Shown here piece by piece: positions 10,238 to 17,955 of a stretch of 64,000 nt of DNA; position 1 is the stretch's first letter, and each line of letters begins with the position of its first letter. This DNA is from Pseudomonas sp. WN033. Its GTDB lineage: Bacteria; Pseudomonadota; Gammaproteobacteria; Pseudomonadales; Pseudomonadaceae. Below the pieces are notes generated by a model. That model was not told where the DNA came from. It ran no database searches and saw only the letters and a list, made by a program, of their open reading frames with translations. The stretch covers positions 389,540-453,539 of the forward strand of contig NSKG01000004.1 in NCBI GenBank assembly GCA_002287035.1, in the 5' to 3' direction. Both the position numbers and the translations under genes were made by a program.

Positions 10238-10287
10238 GTGCCCGACCTAAGTCGGGTGCGGGGTGCCTGCGAGTGAGCTGATCAGGC

Positions 10288-10605
10288 TCAGGCAGATTCG
10301 CTGGCCAGCAGGGCGAGCAGGGCGTTTTGCTGGCGCCGGCTCATTTCCCGGAAGCGCAACAGCAGTTCGCGTTCGGGGTGGCTCAGGTTGTCCAGTTGTT
10401 GGTCATTGAGAACATGGCGGCTCGGATGCTCGGGCAGGCTGGGCAGATCCAGCAGGCTGTGTTCCAGCCGGGCGATGATTTCCGAGTTCATGCTGCGGTG
10501 GTGTTGTTTGGCGACGTCTGCAATACGGTCGCGCATGCCTTGCGGCAGGCGAACGACAAACTTGTCGGCGGTACGGCTAGTGTAGTTTTGGGTTGCAGTT
10601 TTCAT
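10288..10605 (-). CDS. amrZ: Arc-family regulator AmrZ
   Basis: Ribbon-helix-helix DNA-binding regulator, 105 residues. In P. aeruginosa AmrZ represses flagellar genes through fleQ and controls alginate, twitching, Psl and c-di-GMP genes. The RHH core is clear: [19 protein letters not shown] supplies the beta strand, and [14 protein letters not shown] the two helices. A C-terminal helical part ([11 protein letters not shown]) matches the tetramerisation region of AmrZ. ATG at 10605. It stands alone between oadB and a tRNA, near but not inside the flagellar cluster. Confidence 0.92.
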   Translation of the reverse strand: MKTATQNYTSRTADKFVVRLPQGMRDRIADVAKQHHRSMNSEIIARLEHSLLDLPSLPEHPSRHVLNDQQLDNLSHPERELLLRFREMSRRQQNALLALLASESA

Positions 10606-10965
10606 AGGGCAACAATAATCGCTTTTGAAGATTAATCGATACTGGCCAATTGGAATCCGCGAGGCTTCCTGCCATCCAGAACACCTGCCAATCAGGCATC
10701 AGCGCCATAGATGCATTTTGACAGCAATTTCTACTTCAGTGCCTGCCTTTATACTCTTTTTTTGAACCAGATGGCACAGTGGCGACAAAATAATGTCTAT
10801 CTTTGTGACAAAATTCCGACGGATGGCACTTTGGAACTATCCGGCGGTCTGGCCTGTCAGAGTGGTCAAGCGGCTTGGCTTTCGGGTAATATGCCGCCAC
10901 CATTTCAGCGACACCCCCGTTGGCCAGTCACTCTTTGAGTGATAATTCCACCAGTGGTTCCCTGT
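10606..10965. other. 360-bp non-coding gap upstream of amrZ and tRNA-Arg(CCT)
   Basis: No credible gene is visible. This stretch must hold the amrZ promoter (minus) and the tRNA promoter (plus). I find a possible tRNA -10 (GATAAT, 10941-10946) but no convincing -35. I looked for an AlgU-type GAACTT/TCTGA promoter for amrZ and did not find one in the right orientation. Confidence 0.5.
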
Positions 10966-11042
10966 GCGCTTGTAGCTCAGCTGGATAGAGCAACCGCCTC
11001 CTAAGCGGTAGGTCGCCGGTTCGAATCCGGCCTTGCGCACCA
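10966..11042 (+). tRNA. tRNA-Arg (anticodon CCT) with acceptor-stem mismatches
   Basis: Seventy-seven nt; D arm GCTC/GAGC, anticodon stem ACCGC/GCGGT around CTCCTAA (CCT), T arm GCCGG-TTCGAAT-CCGGC, A73 and encoded CCA. The acceptor strands are GCGCTTG (1-7) and CTTGCGC (66-72), which leaves U5-U68 and U6-U67 unpaired between good pairs. All other arms are perfect, so the gene is probably real and functional. It reads AGG codons. Confidence 0.92.
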
Positions 11043-11106
11043 TTTCCCTGTTATCGTTGCCTACACTGGCTCTATACGCCGGTTATGTTGTTTCCATGGA
11101 GGATCG

Positions 11107-12429
11107 ATGCCCAGAACCTTGACTGCGTTTTCCTCGCTATATTTCGCCACGCTGTTGATGCTGCTTGGCAGTGGCTTGCTTAGTACCTATCTTGGCTTGC
11201 GACTGGCCCAGGATGAGGTGAGTGAGTTGTGGATCGGCGTGATGATGACCGGCTACTACCTGGGACTGGTGCTGGGAGCGTCGGTTGGGCACCGGTTGAT
11301 CGCTCAGGTTGGGCATATCCGCGCCTTCGTGGCCAGTGCCGGAGTGGTTACTGCATCGGTGCTGGGGCATGCCCTGACCGGTAGTGTCGAGGTCTGGCTG
11401 GGGCTGCGCGTTCTGGTTGGCATGGCGATGATGTGCCAGTACATGGTGCTGGAGAGTTGGCTCAATGAGCAGTCCGAGTCCCATCAGCGTGGCATGGTGT
11501 TCGCCAGTTATATGCTGGTGACCTATCTGGGGCTGGTCTTGGGGCAGGTGGTACTGACAGTCATGCCGGAACTGGATATCAAGCATCTGCTGTTGGTGGC
11601 GATGTGCTTCTCCCTGTGCCTGGTGCCAGTTGCGGTCACCAAGCGTCTGCACCCTGCGCCGCTTCACCCGGCACCATTGAAGGTCCGGTTATTTGTGCAG
11701 CGGATTCCGCAGGCCTTGACCACTGTCGCGGTTGCCGGCTTGCTGCTGGGCGCGTTCTATGGACTTGCTCCGGTGTTTGCCAGCGGTGTTGGTTTGAGCA
11801 CCTCGGAAATCGGGGTGTTCATGGCGGTGGCCATTGGTGCCGGTTTATGCGCGCAATGGCCGGCCGGCTGGTTGTCGGACCGCTTTGAGCGCAGCCGGAC
11901 CATTCAGTTGAATGCTATTGTGTTGACCGGGGTGGTGTTGATCATTGCTTTGACGGCGGCTCCTGATTTTGCCTTGCTGGTGCTGACGGCGATGTTTGGG
12001 GTGCTGGCCTTTACTCTTTATCCTTTGGCGGTAGCGCTGGCCAACGACCATGTTGAGCAGGAGGAGCGGGTGCCGCTCTCGGCAATGTTGCTGGTGACCT
12101 TCGGTCTGGGTGCCAGTTTTGGGCCTTTGCTGGGTTCGCTGGTCATGAAGCAATGGGGCATTGAGATGCTCTATGTTTTTATGGCCTGCTGCAGCATGAT
12201 TCTGGTGGTCAAGGTCAGACCAGGTACGGTAACGGGTGATCATTTGGTCGAAGAGGCGCCAGTTCATTTTATGCCGGCTGCCGGTAACGTAGTGAGTTCA
12301 CCGCTGGCGGCTGCTTTGGACCCGCGGGTTGATGAGCAGATGGTGGTTGAGCAGATGTTGGACGATGGTGATGCGCTGGCCGCAATGAGTGAACGGGACG
12401 AGGATCAGGCTGATCATCGCCCCGGCTAG
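11107..12429 (+). CDS. MFS transporter (YcaD-like)
   Basis: Inner-membrane major facilitator of 440 residues with about twelve hydrophobic segments up to residue 380, followed by an acidic cytoplasmic tail (EQMVVEQMLDDGD). Between segments 2 and 3 the loop is GASVGHRLIAQVGHIR, and the ESWLNEQS motif after segment 4 is characteristic of the YcaD-type MFS group. Substrate is not known for this group. ATG 11107 has GGAGG at 11098-11102. It converges with flgZ, 6 bp away, and no functional tie to the flagellum is evident. Confidence 0.85.
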   Translation: MPRTLTAFSSLYFATLLMLLGSGLLSTYLGLRLAQDEVSELWIGVMMTGYYLGLVLGASVGHRLIAQVGHIRAFVASAGVVTASVLGHALTGSVEVWLGLRVLVGMAMMCQYMVLESWLNEQSESHQRGMVFASYMLVTYLGLVLGQVVLTVMPELDIKHLLLVAMCFSLCLVPVAVTKRLHPAPLHPAPLKVRLFVQRIPQALTTVAVAGLLLGAFYGLAPVFASGVGLSTSEIGVFMAVAIGAGLCAQWPAGWLSDRFERSRTIQLNAIVLTGVVLIIALTAAPDFALLVLTAMFGVLAFTLYPLAVALANDHVEQEERVPLSAMLLVTFGLGASFGPLLGSLVMKQWGIEMLYVFMACCSMILVVKVRPGTVTGDHLVEEAPVHFMPAAGNVVSSPLAAALDPRVDEQMVVEQMLDDGDALAAMSERDEDQADHRPG

Positions 12430-12435
12430 ACAGGG

Positions 12436-13179
12436 TCAGAACAGATCGTCCTTCTCGAAACGGCGGGCCTCGCGCTGCAGCTGATTGACGAAGCGGTCGA
12501 TCTGGCGCTGGATATTGGGGTTGGTCTGCTTGAACTTGATCCCTGCCTGGGTTTCATCCAGGTTGGCGTCGTAGTGGCAATGACGGATTTCCACGCTCAC
12601 TGGCATGCGCCCGCTCTCGGGTAACTCCAGGTAGCTGAGATCGAACACTTCGCCTGGTTGCAGGCGCTCGTGCCAGGCACCGGCAAGGCGGACTTTGCAG
12701 CCGGTAGCGGATATGTCGATCAGTTGGCCGGTGGCTTCGTAGCTGCGCTGACTGTGGACCAGTCCGAGTTTGGTATTAAGCCCGCGGGCTACGGCTGCCC
12801 GGAACGCGCCACGTTTCTGGTGGTAGGTCAGTTCAGGCGGCAGGCTGGCTTCAAAGGCCGGAGCGTCATCAAGCATGACCTGGCGGGCGCTCGGACAGTA
12901 CCAGCGAATATGTACGCCGTCGCGCCAGGCATCGACCTGAAAGGCTTCCTGCTGGTTCATGTAGCGGTTGCCTTCCTGGGGGATCAGTTCGTCGATCCAT
13001 AGGCGGTCATTGTCCAATTGGACGATAAAGCTTTGAAACGCCTGGTGGCGATCATCGAAGCTGATTTTCAGCGGTTCACGATGCTGCTGCAAACCTTTGA
13101 GCAAGGCCAGAATTTCGATGCTCGAACGAATCTCGCGGGGCGGCTGTGGGCCAGCTTCTTCTTCAAACAGGTTTGACAC
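12436..13179 (-). CDS. flgZ: PilZ-domain flagellar brake protein
   Basis: YcgR/FlgZ-type c-di-GMP receptor (247 residues) that slows or biases the flagellar motor when c-di-GMP is high. The N-terminal YcgR domain covers about 20-110. The PilZ domain starts at the RxxxR motif (Arg123 and Arg127, QKRGAFR) and has DISATG at 155-160, the two c-di-GMP contact motifs. It sits 66 bp after flgN on the same strand, the usual position in Pseudomonas, and may share the sigma-28 transcript of flgMN. Confidence 0.93.
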   Translation of the reverse strand: MSNLFEEEAGPQPPREIRSSIEILALLKGLQQHREPLKISFDDRHQAFQSFIVQLDNDRLWIDELIPQEGNRYMNQQEAFQVDAWRDGVHIRWYCPSARQVMLDDAPAFEASLPPELTYHQKRGAFRAAVARGLNTKLGLVHSQRSYEATGQLIDISATGCKVRLAGAWHERLQPGEVFDLSYLELPESGRMPVSVEIRHCHYDANLDETQAGIKFKQTNPNIQRQIDRFVNQLQREARRFEKDDLF

Positions 13180-13245
13180 TTAGGTATCTCGGCTTGAACG
13201 ACAATCAATCAACTATAACAGGCTGATGGCCTTGTGACAGCTGTC

Positions 13246-13704
13246 TCAGGCCTTGCTCAATGGTCGGCCCTGACTGCCATGAATTTGACCCTGGCGATCA
13301 TACAGGTTGCTACTGGGTTCGCCCTGATTGCGTAGCATGTCGAGCAGGCGCACCGTAACGTGCTGGTTGTGATGAACCAGCCGGGCATTGCGCTCATTGG
13401 CTTCACGGCATTGTTGCAAAGTCTGCAGCAGTTCCCGGTACTGAGCGTGCAGGCCTTCGCCGTGAGTGTCATGGATATGACGCTCAAGTTCGCCGGCGGC
13501 GGCCAGACCCTGGTTCTGGCAGTAGCTGGTGAGTGCGCTGTCCAGTTGGCTCAGTGCTTCTATTAAGGGGGCTTTGGCTGCTACCAGGGTGTCGAGCTGC
13601 TGTAGGTCGCGGGTGCTGAGAGCGGCCAGTTCCTGGTCCAACAGTTCAATGAATTGACGCCCGTGCTCAAGAGTACGCTCAATGATGGCGTTAAGGTCTT
13701 GCAT
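13246..13704 (-). CDS. flgN: Flagellar export chaperone FlgN
   Basis: Cytoplasmic chaperone for the hook-associated proteins FlgK and FlgL, 152 residues, mostly helical. The conserved C-terminal stretch NQHVTVRLLDMLRNQ followed by SNLYDRQGQI is the FlgK/FlgL-binding region of the family. ATG 13704 follows AAGGAG. It is 52 bp downstream of flgM, with a stable hairpin in the gap. Its clients FlgK and FlgL are encoded at 24.7-27.9 kb. Confidence 0.93.
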   Translation of the reverse strand: MQDLNAIIERTLEHGRQFIELLDQELAALSTRDLQQLDTLVAAKAPLIEALSQLDSALTSYCQNQGLAAAGELERHIHDTHGEGLHAQYRELLQTLQQCREANERNARLVHHNQHVTVRLLDMLRNQGEPSSNLYDRQGQIHGSQGRPLSKA

Positions 13705-13725
13705 GCGGTGGCTCCTTGGCGCTAG

Positions 13726-13753
13726 CCGCCACTCGCACAGGGGAGAGTGGCGG
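13726..13753 (-). other. Hairpin between flgM and flgN
   Basis: Perfect 9-bp stem (CCGCCACTC / GAGTGGCGG) around a 10-nt loop, starting right after the flgM stop. There is no U tract. It could set the relative dose of FlgM and FlgN by RNA processing or 3'-end protection; that role is inference. Confidence 0.5.
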
Positions 13754-13756
13754 GGA

Positions 13757-14083
13757 TCAGTTTTCCAGGTTCAGCAGCTTGTCGGCAATGCGGGTGCTAT
13801 CGACGCTGTAATTGCCCTGGGCGATGGCCTGGCGAATCTGGGCGACGCGTTCACTGTCAACTTCCGGCAAATCGCGCAGGCGTTCTTCAATAGCCTGCAA
13901 TTGTTGTGCCTGACTGCTGAGCTTGACTGCAGTGTCAGCTGCCGGCGGGTTGGCCGGAGCCTTGCTGGCCTGGTCTTTGCTGGCGCTTTCGAGCCCGGCA
14001 TCGCGCTTACCCGTTGCGGCGCCACTTTGGGCGCTACGGCTGCTGCCGTTGGCATTGTTGGAAGCGTTGAAGTCAATAACCAT
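13757..14083 (-). CDS. flgM: Anti-sigma-28 factor FlgM
   Basis: Binds FliA until the hook is complete, then is exported. The 108-residue protein has a low-complexity Ser/Ala/Gly/Lys-rich N half (export signal and disordered region) and the FliA-binding C half with RVAQIRQAIAQGNYSVDSTRIADKLL, the family hallmark. ATG 14083 follows TGAGGA with 8-nt spacing. A perfect sigma-28 promoter lies upstream, giving the usual feedback by its own target. Confidence 0.95.
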   Translation of the reverse strand: MVIDFNASNNANGSSRSAQSGAATGKRDAGLESASKDQASKAPANPPAADTAVKLSSQAQQLQAIEERLRDLPEVDSERVAQIRQAIAQGNYSVDSTRIADKLLNLEN

Positions 14084-14122
14084 TCTTTTGTCCTCAGGAC
14101 CTAATATGTTCTATCAACACCT

Positions 14123-14149
14123 GTAACGGCCGATGTCGGAAAAACTTTA
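14123..14149 (-). promoter_or_regulatory. Sigma-28 (FliA) promoter of flgMN
   Basis: On the minus strand TAAAGTTT (14149-14142), an 11-bp spacer, then GCCGTTAC (14130-14123). This is TAAAGTTT-N11-GCCGATAA with one or two mismatches in the -10. The flgM start lies about 40 bp downstream. Confidence 0.9.
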
Positions 14150-14225
14150 GGAAAAAAACCTGTGACCGGGCTCACAAAGTGCTGCAGGTTGCTGATGTCA
14201 CAGTATAACCCAGTCGGTTGGTCGT

Positions 14226-14936
14226 TCACATCGCCACCTGCACCTGCCCAGGGCCCATAATACGGGCGGTGACTACTCTGCCTGAGCGGGTATTGCGGAC
14301 CCGGATCTGGCTGCCGGTGATGCCGCCTTCCAGGGCTTCGCCGGGCATGCGTACGGCTATCTGGGCGTTGGCGGCACTGATGACTACCTTGTCGCCACGC
14401 CGGACTACTTCATCGAGTTCAAGCTGGCTGGCGCTGATGGCGCTGTCGGTGCTGATCGGGCGGCGCACGCGCATGCCGACTACCTGGCTCGGGTCGGTGA
14501 GGTAGGCGTCTCCCAGTTGGCCTATGTCCCGTTCCAGCAAGGCGATATCCTGATTGCCTATCACACTGTGGCGCCCCAGTGGCCGGATCGCCACTACAAC
14601 GTTCTGGTACAGGCTGACCTGGGCCGGAACAAATAGCCGCCAGCGATTTTCACCTTCGCAACTGACGCGCACCGTGACCCGACCGACCGGCGCAGCCGGA
14701 CTTTCCAGGCTAACGCTGAGGTCTTGGTCGGCACACTGTGGCAGGCGCAGGCGTGGGTCCAGCCGGCTGACCTGGATTTGATAGCGGGCCTCGCGGGCAC
14801 TGCGGGCCAGGTGCATTTCTATTTCATCCTCAAGAAATGCAGTGGTCGCGCCGATAAGCTGATCAATCAGCGGATTGGCCGAGCTGGCAGCGGAAAAAAA
14901 TACCGTCAAAGCCATGCACTGTTTGAGAAAACGCAT
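14226..14936 (-). CDS. flgA: Flagellar P-ring assembly chaperone FlgA
   Basis: Periplasmic chaperone that assists FlgI polymerisation around the rod. The 236-residue product begins with a Sec signal peptide (MRFLKQCMALTVFFSAASSA) and ends with a SAF-like domain (VVRRGDKVVISAANAQIAVR, then RVRNTRSGRVV). ATG 14936 is preferred, with AGGTG upstream; the frame extends 12 residues further but would spoil the signal peptide. It is divergent from cheV across 116 bp. FlgI is encoded at 22.5 kb. Confidence 0.94.
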   Translation of the reverse strand: MRFLKQCMALTVFFSAASSANPLIDQLIGATTAFLEDEIEMHLARSAREARYQIQVSRLDPRLRLPQCADQDLSVSLESPAAPVGRVTVRVSCEGENRWRLFVPAQVSLYQNVVVAIRPLGRHSVIGNQDIALLERDIGQLGDAYLTDPSQVVGMRVRRPISTDSAISASQLELDEVVRRGDKVVISAANAQIAVRMPGEALEGGITGSQIRVRNTRSGRVVTARIMGPGQVQVAM

Positions 14937-15052
14937 ACAATACACCTGGATGGCAAAGGTTCTGCCTGTCAAGTTGTTGGCATTGTGTTGAATCCAGCAA
15001 GAAACGTGCCGTTCTGCTTACCGTGACCCATAATGTCTATAAGGAGTTGCTC

Positions 15053-15994
15053 ATGGCTGGCGTGATGGATTCGGTCAATCAGCGTACTCAGTTGGTTGGC
15101 CAGAATCGCCTGGAGCTCTTGCTGTTCCGGTTGGCGGGCAACCAGCTTTACGGCATCAATGTGTTCAAGGTCAAAGAGGTGCTGCAATGCCCCAAGCTGA
15201 CCTTGATGCCCAAACTCAACCCGGTGGTTCGTGGGGTTGCGCACATCCGTGGTGGGACGCTGCCGATTCTCGATTTGAACAAGGCAACTGGTGGTCCAGG
15301 GCTGAGCAGCCTGGACAATACCTTTGTGATCATTACCGAATACAACACCAAGGTTCAGGGTTTTCTGGTGCGCTCGGTCGAGCGGATCGTCAACATGAAT
15401 TGGTCGGAGATTCATCCGCCGCCACGCGGAACCGGACGTGAGCACTACCTGACGGCGGTGACGCGGGTTGATGATCAGATGGTCGAGATCATCGACGTCG
15501 AGAAGGTGCTGGCTGAGGTGGTGCCGGTCAATGAGCAACTGTCGCAGGGGCTGGTTGACGAGCAGACACAGGCTGAAGCAGTGTCGCGCAAGGTCCTGAT
15601 CGTTGATGATTCTTCGGTCGCGCGCAAGCAGGTCAAGCGTTGTCTGGAAGAGGTCGGGGTTGAGGTGATTGCGCTCAACGACGGCAAGCAGGCCCTGGAC
15701 TGGCTCAGGGCGTTGGCCGATAGTGGCGAGGCTGTTTCCAGCCATCTGCTGATGATGGTTTCGGATATCGAAATGCCGGAAATGGATGGTTACACCCTGA
15801 CTGCCGAGATTCGCAATGATTCGCGTCTCAATGGTTTGCATGTGATGCTGCATACCTCCTTGTCAGGGGTGTTCAACCAGGCCATGGTGAAGAAAGTTGG
15901 CGCGGATGATTTCCTGGCCAAATTCAAGCCGGATGAGCTGGCTGGCCGGGTGGTCGCCAGGTTGCATGCCCTGAGGGGAGAGGCGGGTGCCTGA
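15053..15994 (+). CDS. cheV: Chemotaxis coupling/response regulator CheV
   Basis: Fusion of a CheW-like coupling domain (about 15-155) with a receiver domain (about 178-313); it links receptors to CheA and is tuned by phosphorylation. The receiver shows the acidic pair in VLIVDDSS, the phospho-acceptor Asp in SDIEMPEMDGY and the conserved Lys near AKFKPDE. ATG 15053 has AAGGAG at 15041-15046; the open frame extends 10 codons upstream without support. It precedes cheR by 33 bp, the standard pairing beside flgB in Pseudomonas. Confidence 0.96.
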   Translation: MAGVMDSVNQRTQLVGQNRLELLLFRLAGNQLYGINVFKVKEVLQCPKLTLMPKLNPVVRGVAHIRGGTLPILDLNKATGGPGLSSLDNTFVIITEYNTKVQGFLVRSVERIVNMNWSEIHPPPRGTGREHYLTAVTRVDDQMVEIIDVEKVLAEVVPVNEQLSQGLVDEQTQAEAVSRKVLIVDDSSVARKQVKRCLEEVGVEVIALNDGKQALDWLRALADSGEAVSSHLLMMVSDIEMPEMDGYTLTAEIRNDSRLNGLHVMLHTSLSGVFNQAMVKKVGADDFLAKFKPDELAGRVVARLHALRGEAGA

Positions 15995-16027
15995 GAGTGG
16001 ATTTGAATTGATTATGGGGCAAGCTGC

Positions 16028-16855
16028 GTGACGTCATCCAATCAGGATTTTCAGGTGTTCCGGGAGTTTCTGGAAAAGGCCTGCGGCATTGTGTTGGGAG
16101 ACAACAAGCAGTACCTGGTGGCCAGCCGGCTCAATCGGTTGATGGATCAGGAAGGCATCAAGAGTCTCGGTGAACTGGTCAAGCGGATTCAGTTCCAGCC
16201 GCGTGGCGGCTTGCGTGAGGCGGTCATTGATGCCATGACCACCAATGAAACCCTCTGGTTTCGCGATGTCTACCCCTTCGAAGTGCTCAAGAACCGGTTG
16301 ATTCCTGAGTTCATTCGGGATAATCCCGGCCAGCGTTTGCGGATCTGGTCGGCGGCCTGTTCTTCGGGGCAGGAGCCGTATTCGCTGAGTATGGCGATCG
16401 ATGAGTTCGAGCGCGCCAATCTGGGTCAGTTGCGCGGTGGTGCCCAGATCGTTGCTACCGATCTGTCGGGTGGAATTCTCAATGCGGCAAAGGGTGCCGA
16501 ATACGACAGTCTGTCGGTTGCCCGGGGCTTGTCCCAGGACCGTCTCAATCGCTTTTTCGACCCTCTTGGGCCGGGGCGCTGGGCGGTCAAGCCGGCGATT
16601 CGCAATCGGGTTGAGTTTCGGGCCATGAACTTACTCGACAGTTACGCCATGCTCGGCAAGTTCGATATCGTCTTCTGCCGCAATGTGCTGATCTACTTCT
16701 CGGCGGAAGTGAAGAAGGACATCCTGCGACGTATGCATGCCACGCTCAAGCCGGGTGGGTACCTGATGCTGGGGGCTTCCGAGGCGCTCAATGGTTTGCC
16801 TGAGCTGTACCAGATGGTGCAGTGCAGTCCGGGGATTGTTTACAAGGTCAAGTAG
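16028..16855 (+). CDS. cheR: Chemotaxis protein methyltransferase CheR
   Basis: Methylates glutamates in the signalling domain of chemoreceptors using SAM. The 275 residues comprise the N-terminal helical CheR_N domain and a Rossmann methyltransferase domain with the SAM-binding sequence SAACSSGQEPYSLSM and FDIVFCRNVLIYF. The start codon is GTG 16028 (MTSSNQDFQVF). It forms a unit with cheV and is closed by a hairpin at 16880-16904. Two receptors that could be substrates are at 37.8-41.5 kb. Confidence 0.96.
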   Translation: MTSSNQDFQVFREFLEKACGIVLGDNKQYLVASRLNRLMDQEGIKSLGELVKRIQFQPRGGLREAVIDAMTTNETLWFRDVYPFEVLKNRLIPEFIRDNPGQRLRIWSAACSSGQEPYSLSMAIDEFERANLGQLRGGAQIVATDLSGGILNAAKGAEYDSLSVARGLSQDRLNRFFDPLGPGRWAVKPAIRNRVEFRAMNLLDSYAMLGKFDIVFCRNVLIYFSAEVKKDILRRMHATLKPGGYLMLGASEALNGLPELYQMVQCSPGIVYKVK

Positions 16856-16879
16856 GGTTCTCTGATTCTGTTGATTCTG

Positions 16880-16904
16880 ATTGCCGCCCGCCCTGGGCGG
16901 CAAT
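16880..16904 (+). terminator. Hairpin after cheR
   Basis: Perfect 10-bp stem ATTGCCGCCC / GGGCGGCAAT with a 5-nt loop, 24 bp after the cheR stop. A T-rich but interrupted tail (TTGCCTTTTGCCTTTG) follows, so termination is likely but not textbook. Confidence 0.6.
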
Positions 16905-16968
16905 TTGCCTTTTGCCTTTGCCGCTTTTTGCCGTTGCCAGCTTTGCCGCTTGCCGGTCAAGTCTTGCC
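16881..16968 (+). repeat. Cluster of nine TTGCC pentamers
   Basis: TTGCC occurs at 16881, 16905, 16912, 16918, 16928, 16934, 16943, 16950 and 16964, nine times in 88 bp, often extended to TTTGCCG. The cluster ends 54 bp upstream of the -24 element of the flgB sigma-54 promoter. It is non-coding. It may be an activator-binding array or a simple-sequence expansion; the data do not decide. Confidence 0.6.
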
Positions 16969-17021
16969 GCATGGCGTTCTTTTTCTCTTCTATCCCCCTG
17001 AAAATAAAGGGCTTGGTGTTT

Positions 17022-17037
17022 TGGCACGGGCTTTGCT
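17022..17037 (+). promoter_or_regulatory. Sigma-54 promoter of flgBCDE
   Basis: TGGCACG-GGCT-TTGCT matches the -24/-12 consensus TGGCACG-N4-TTGCW exactly. The flgB ATG lies 54 bp downstream. In Pseudomonas, flagellar rod/hook operons are RpoN- and FleQ-dependent. Confidence 0.95.
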
Positions 17038-17090
17038 TTTGAGCTCCTGAAAGTTATCGGTCGGCTAGCAGCCGGAGTGGGAGTGTCACT

Positions 17091-17495
17091 ATGAGCCTGA
17101 GTTTTGAGCGTGCCCTGGGGCTGCATGAGCAAGCGCTAAAGTTTCGTGCCGAGCGTTCATCCGTGTTGGCCAACAATATCGCCAACGCCGAAACCCCGAA
17201 CTACAAGGCTCGCGACCTGGAATTCGCCAGTGTGCTGGAGGCTCAACAACAGGGTGGTGCCCAGCGCTTTCAGGCCAATCAGACCCACGCCCGGCATATC
17301 GCTGCCGAAAGCCTGATTGATCAGGCGGCGGGGCTGCGCTACCGCGTGCCGCTGCAGCCAGCCGTCGATGGCAATACCGTGGATACTCAGGTCGAGCAGG
17401 CCAAGTTCGCCGAGAATGCCATTCAGTTCCAGGCCAGCTTCACCTTCCTCGACAGCAAGTTCAAAGGGCTGATGACCGCCCTGCGTGGAGAATAA
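17091..17495 (+). CDS. flgB: Flagellar proximal rod protein FlgB
   Basis: One of the proximal rod subunits, exported by the flagellar type III apparatus. The 134-residue product has the rod/hook N-terminal motif SSVLANNIANAETPNYKARDL and a short C-terminal helix (KFAENAIQFQASFTFLDSKF). ATG 17091 is 54 bp after the sigma-54 promoter, so this is the first gene of the flgBCDE unit. flgC follows after 2 bp. Confidence 0.96.
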   Translation: MSLSFERALGLHEQALKFRAERSSVLANNIANAETPNYKARDLEFASVLEAQQQGGAQRFQANQTHARHIAAESLIDQAAGLRYRVPLQPAVDGNTVDTQVEQAKFAENAIQFQASFTFLDSKFKGLMTALRGE

Positions 17496-17497
17496 CC

Positions 17498-17938
17498 ATG
17501 TCCCTGACCCAGATCTTCAATATTGCCGGTTCCGGCATGAGCGCCCAGTCGTTGCGGCTTAATACCGTGGCCAGCAACATCGCCAATGCTGAAACAGTGT
17601 CCAGCAGTATCGATCAGACTTATCGGGCCCGGCATCCGGTGTTCGCCACTGTATTTAACAGTCAGCAGAGCCTTGGGCCGTCGCTGTTCGCGCCTGAAAG
17701 CGAGCCGGGGCAGGGCGTACAGGTGTTGGGCATCGTCGAATCGGATGCCGAGCTACAGGCTCGCTATGAGCCTGATCACCCGATGGCCAATGAGGACGGG
17801 TATGTGTACTACCCGAACGTCAATGTGGTCGAGGAAATGGCCAACATGATGGCTTCATCAAGGGCCTACCAGACCAACGTGGAAATCATGAATACCACCA
17901 AGACCATGCTGCAGCGCGTGCTGACGCTGGGGCAGTGA
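17498..17938 (+). CDS. flgC: Flagellar proximal rod protein FlgC
   Basis: Rod subunit, 146 residues. Family features are the N-terminal LRLNTVASNIANAETVSS block, the central GYVYYPNVNVVEEMANMM signature and the C-terminal helix with SRAYQTNVEIMNTTK. Only 2 bp separate it from flgB, so translation is probably coupled. It assembles with FlgB and FlgF above the MS ring. Confidence 0.97.
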   Translation: MSLTQIFNIAGSGMSAQSLRLNTVASNIANAETVSSSIDQTYRARHPVFATVFNSQQSLGPSLFAPESEPGQGVQVLGIVESDAELQARYEPDHPMANEDGYVYYPNVNVVEEMANMMASSRAYQTNVEIMNTTKTMLQRVLTLGQ

Positions 17939-17955
17939 TAAGGAAGCCTTGAATC

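Noticed and set aside
10837..11043. Small minus-strand ORF with GFEPATYRLGGG
   Set aside because: Antisense of tRNA-Arg(CCT), a common annotation artefact.
14978..14992. TGGCATTGTGTTGAA as a sigma-54 promoter for cheV
   Set aside because: The -12 part does not match TTGC and the spacing is one base short.
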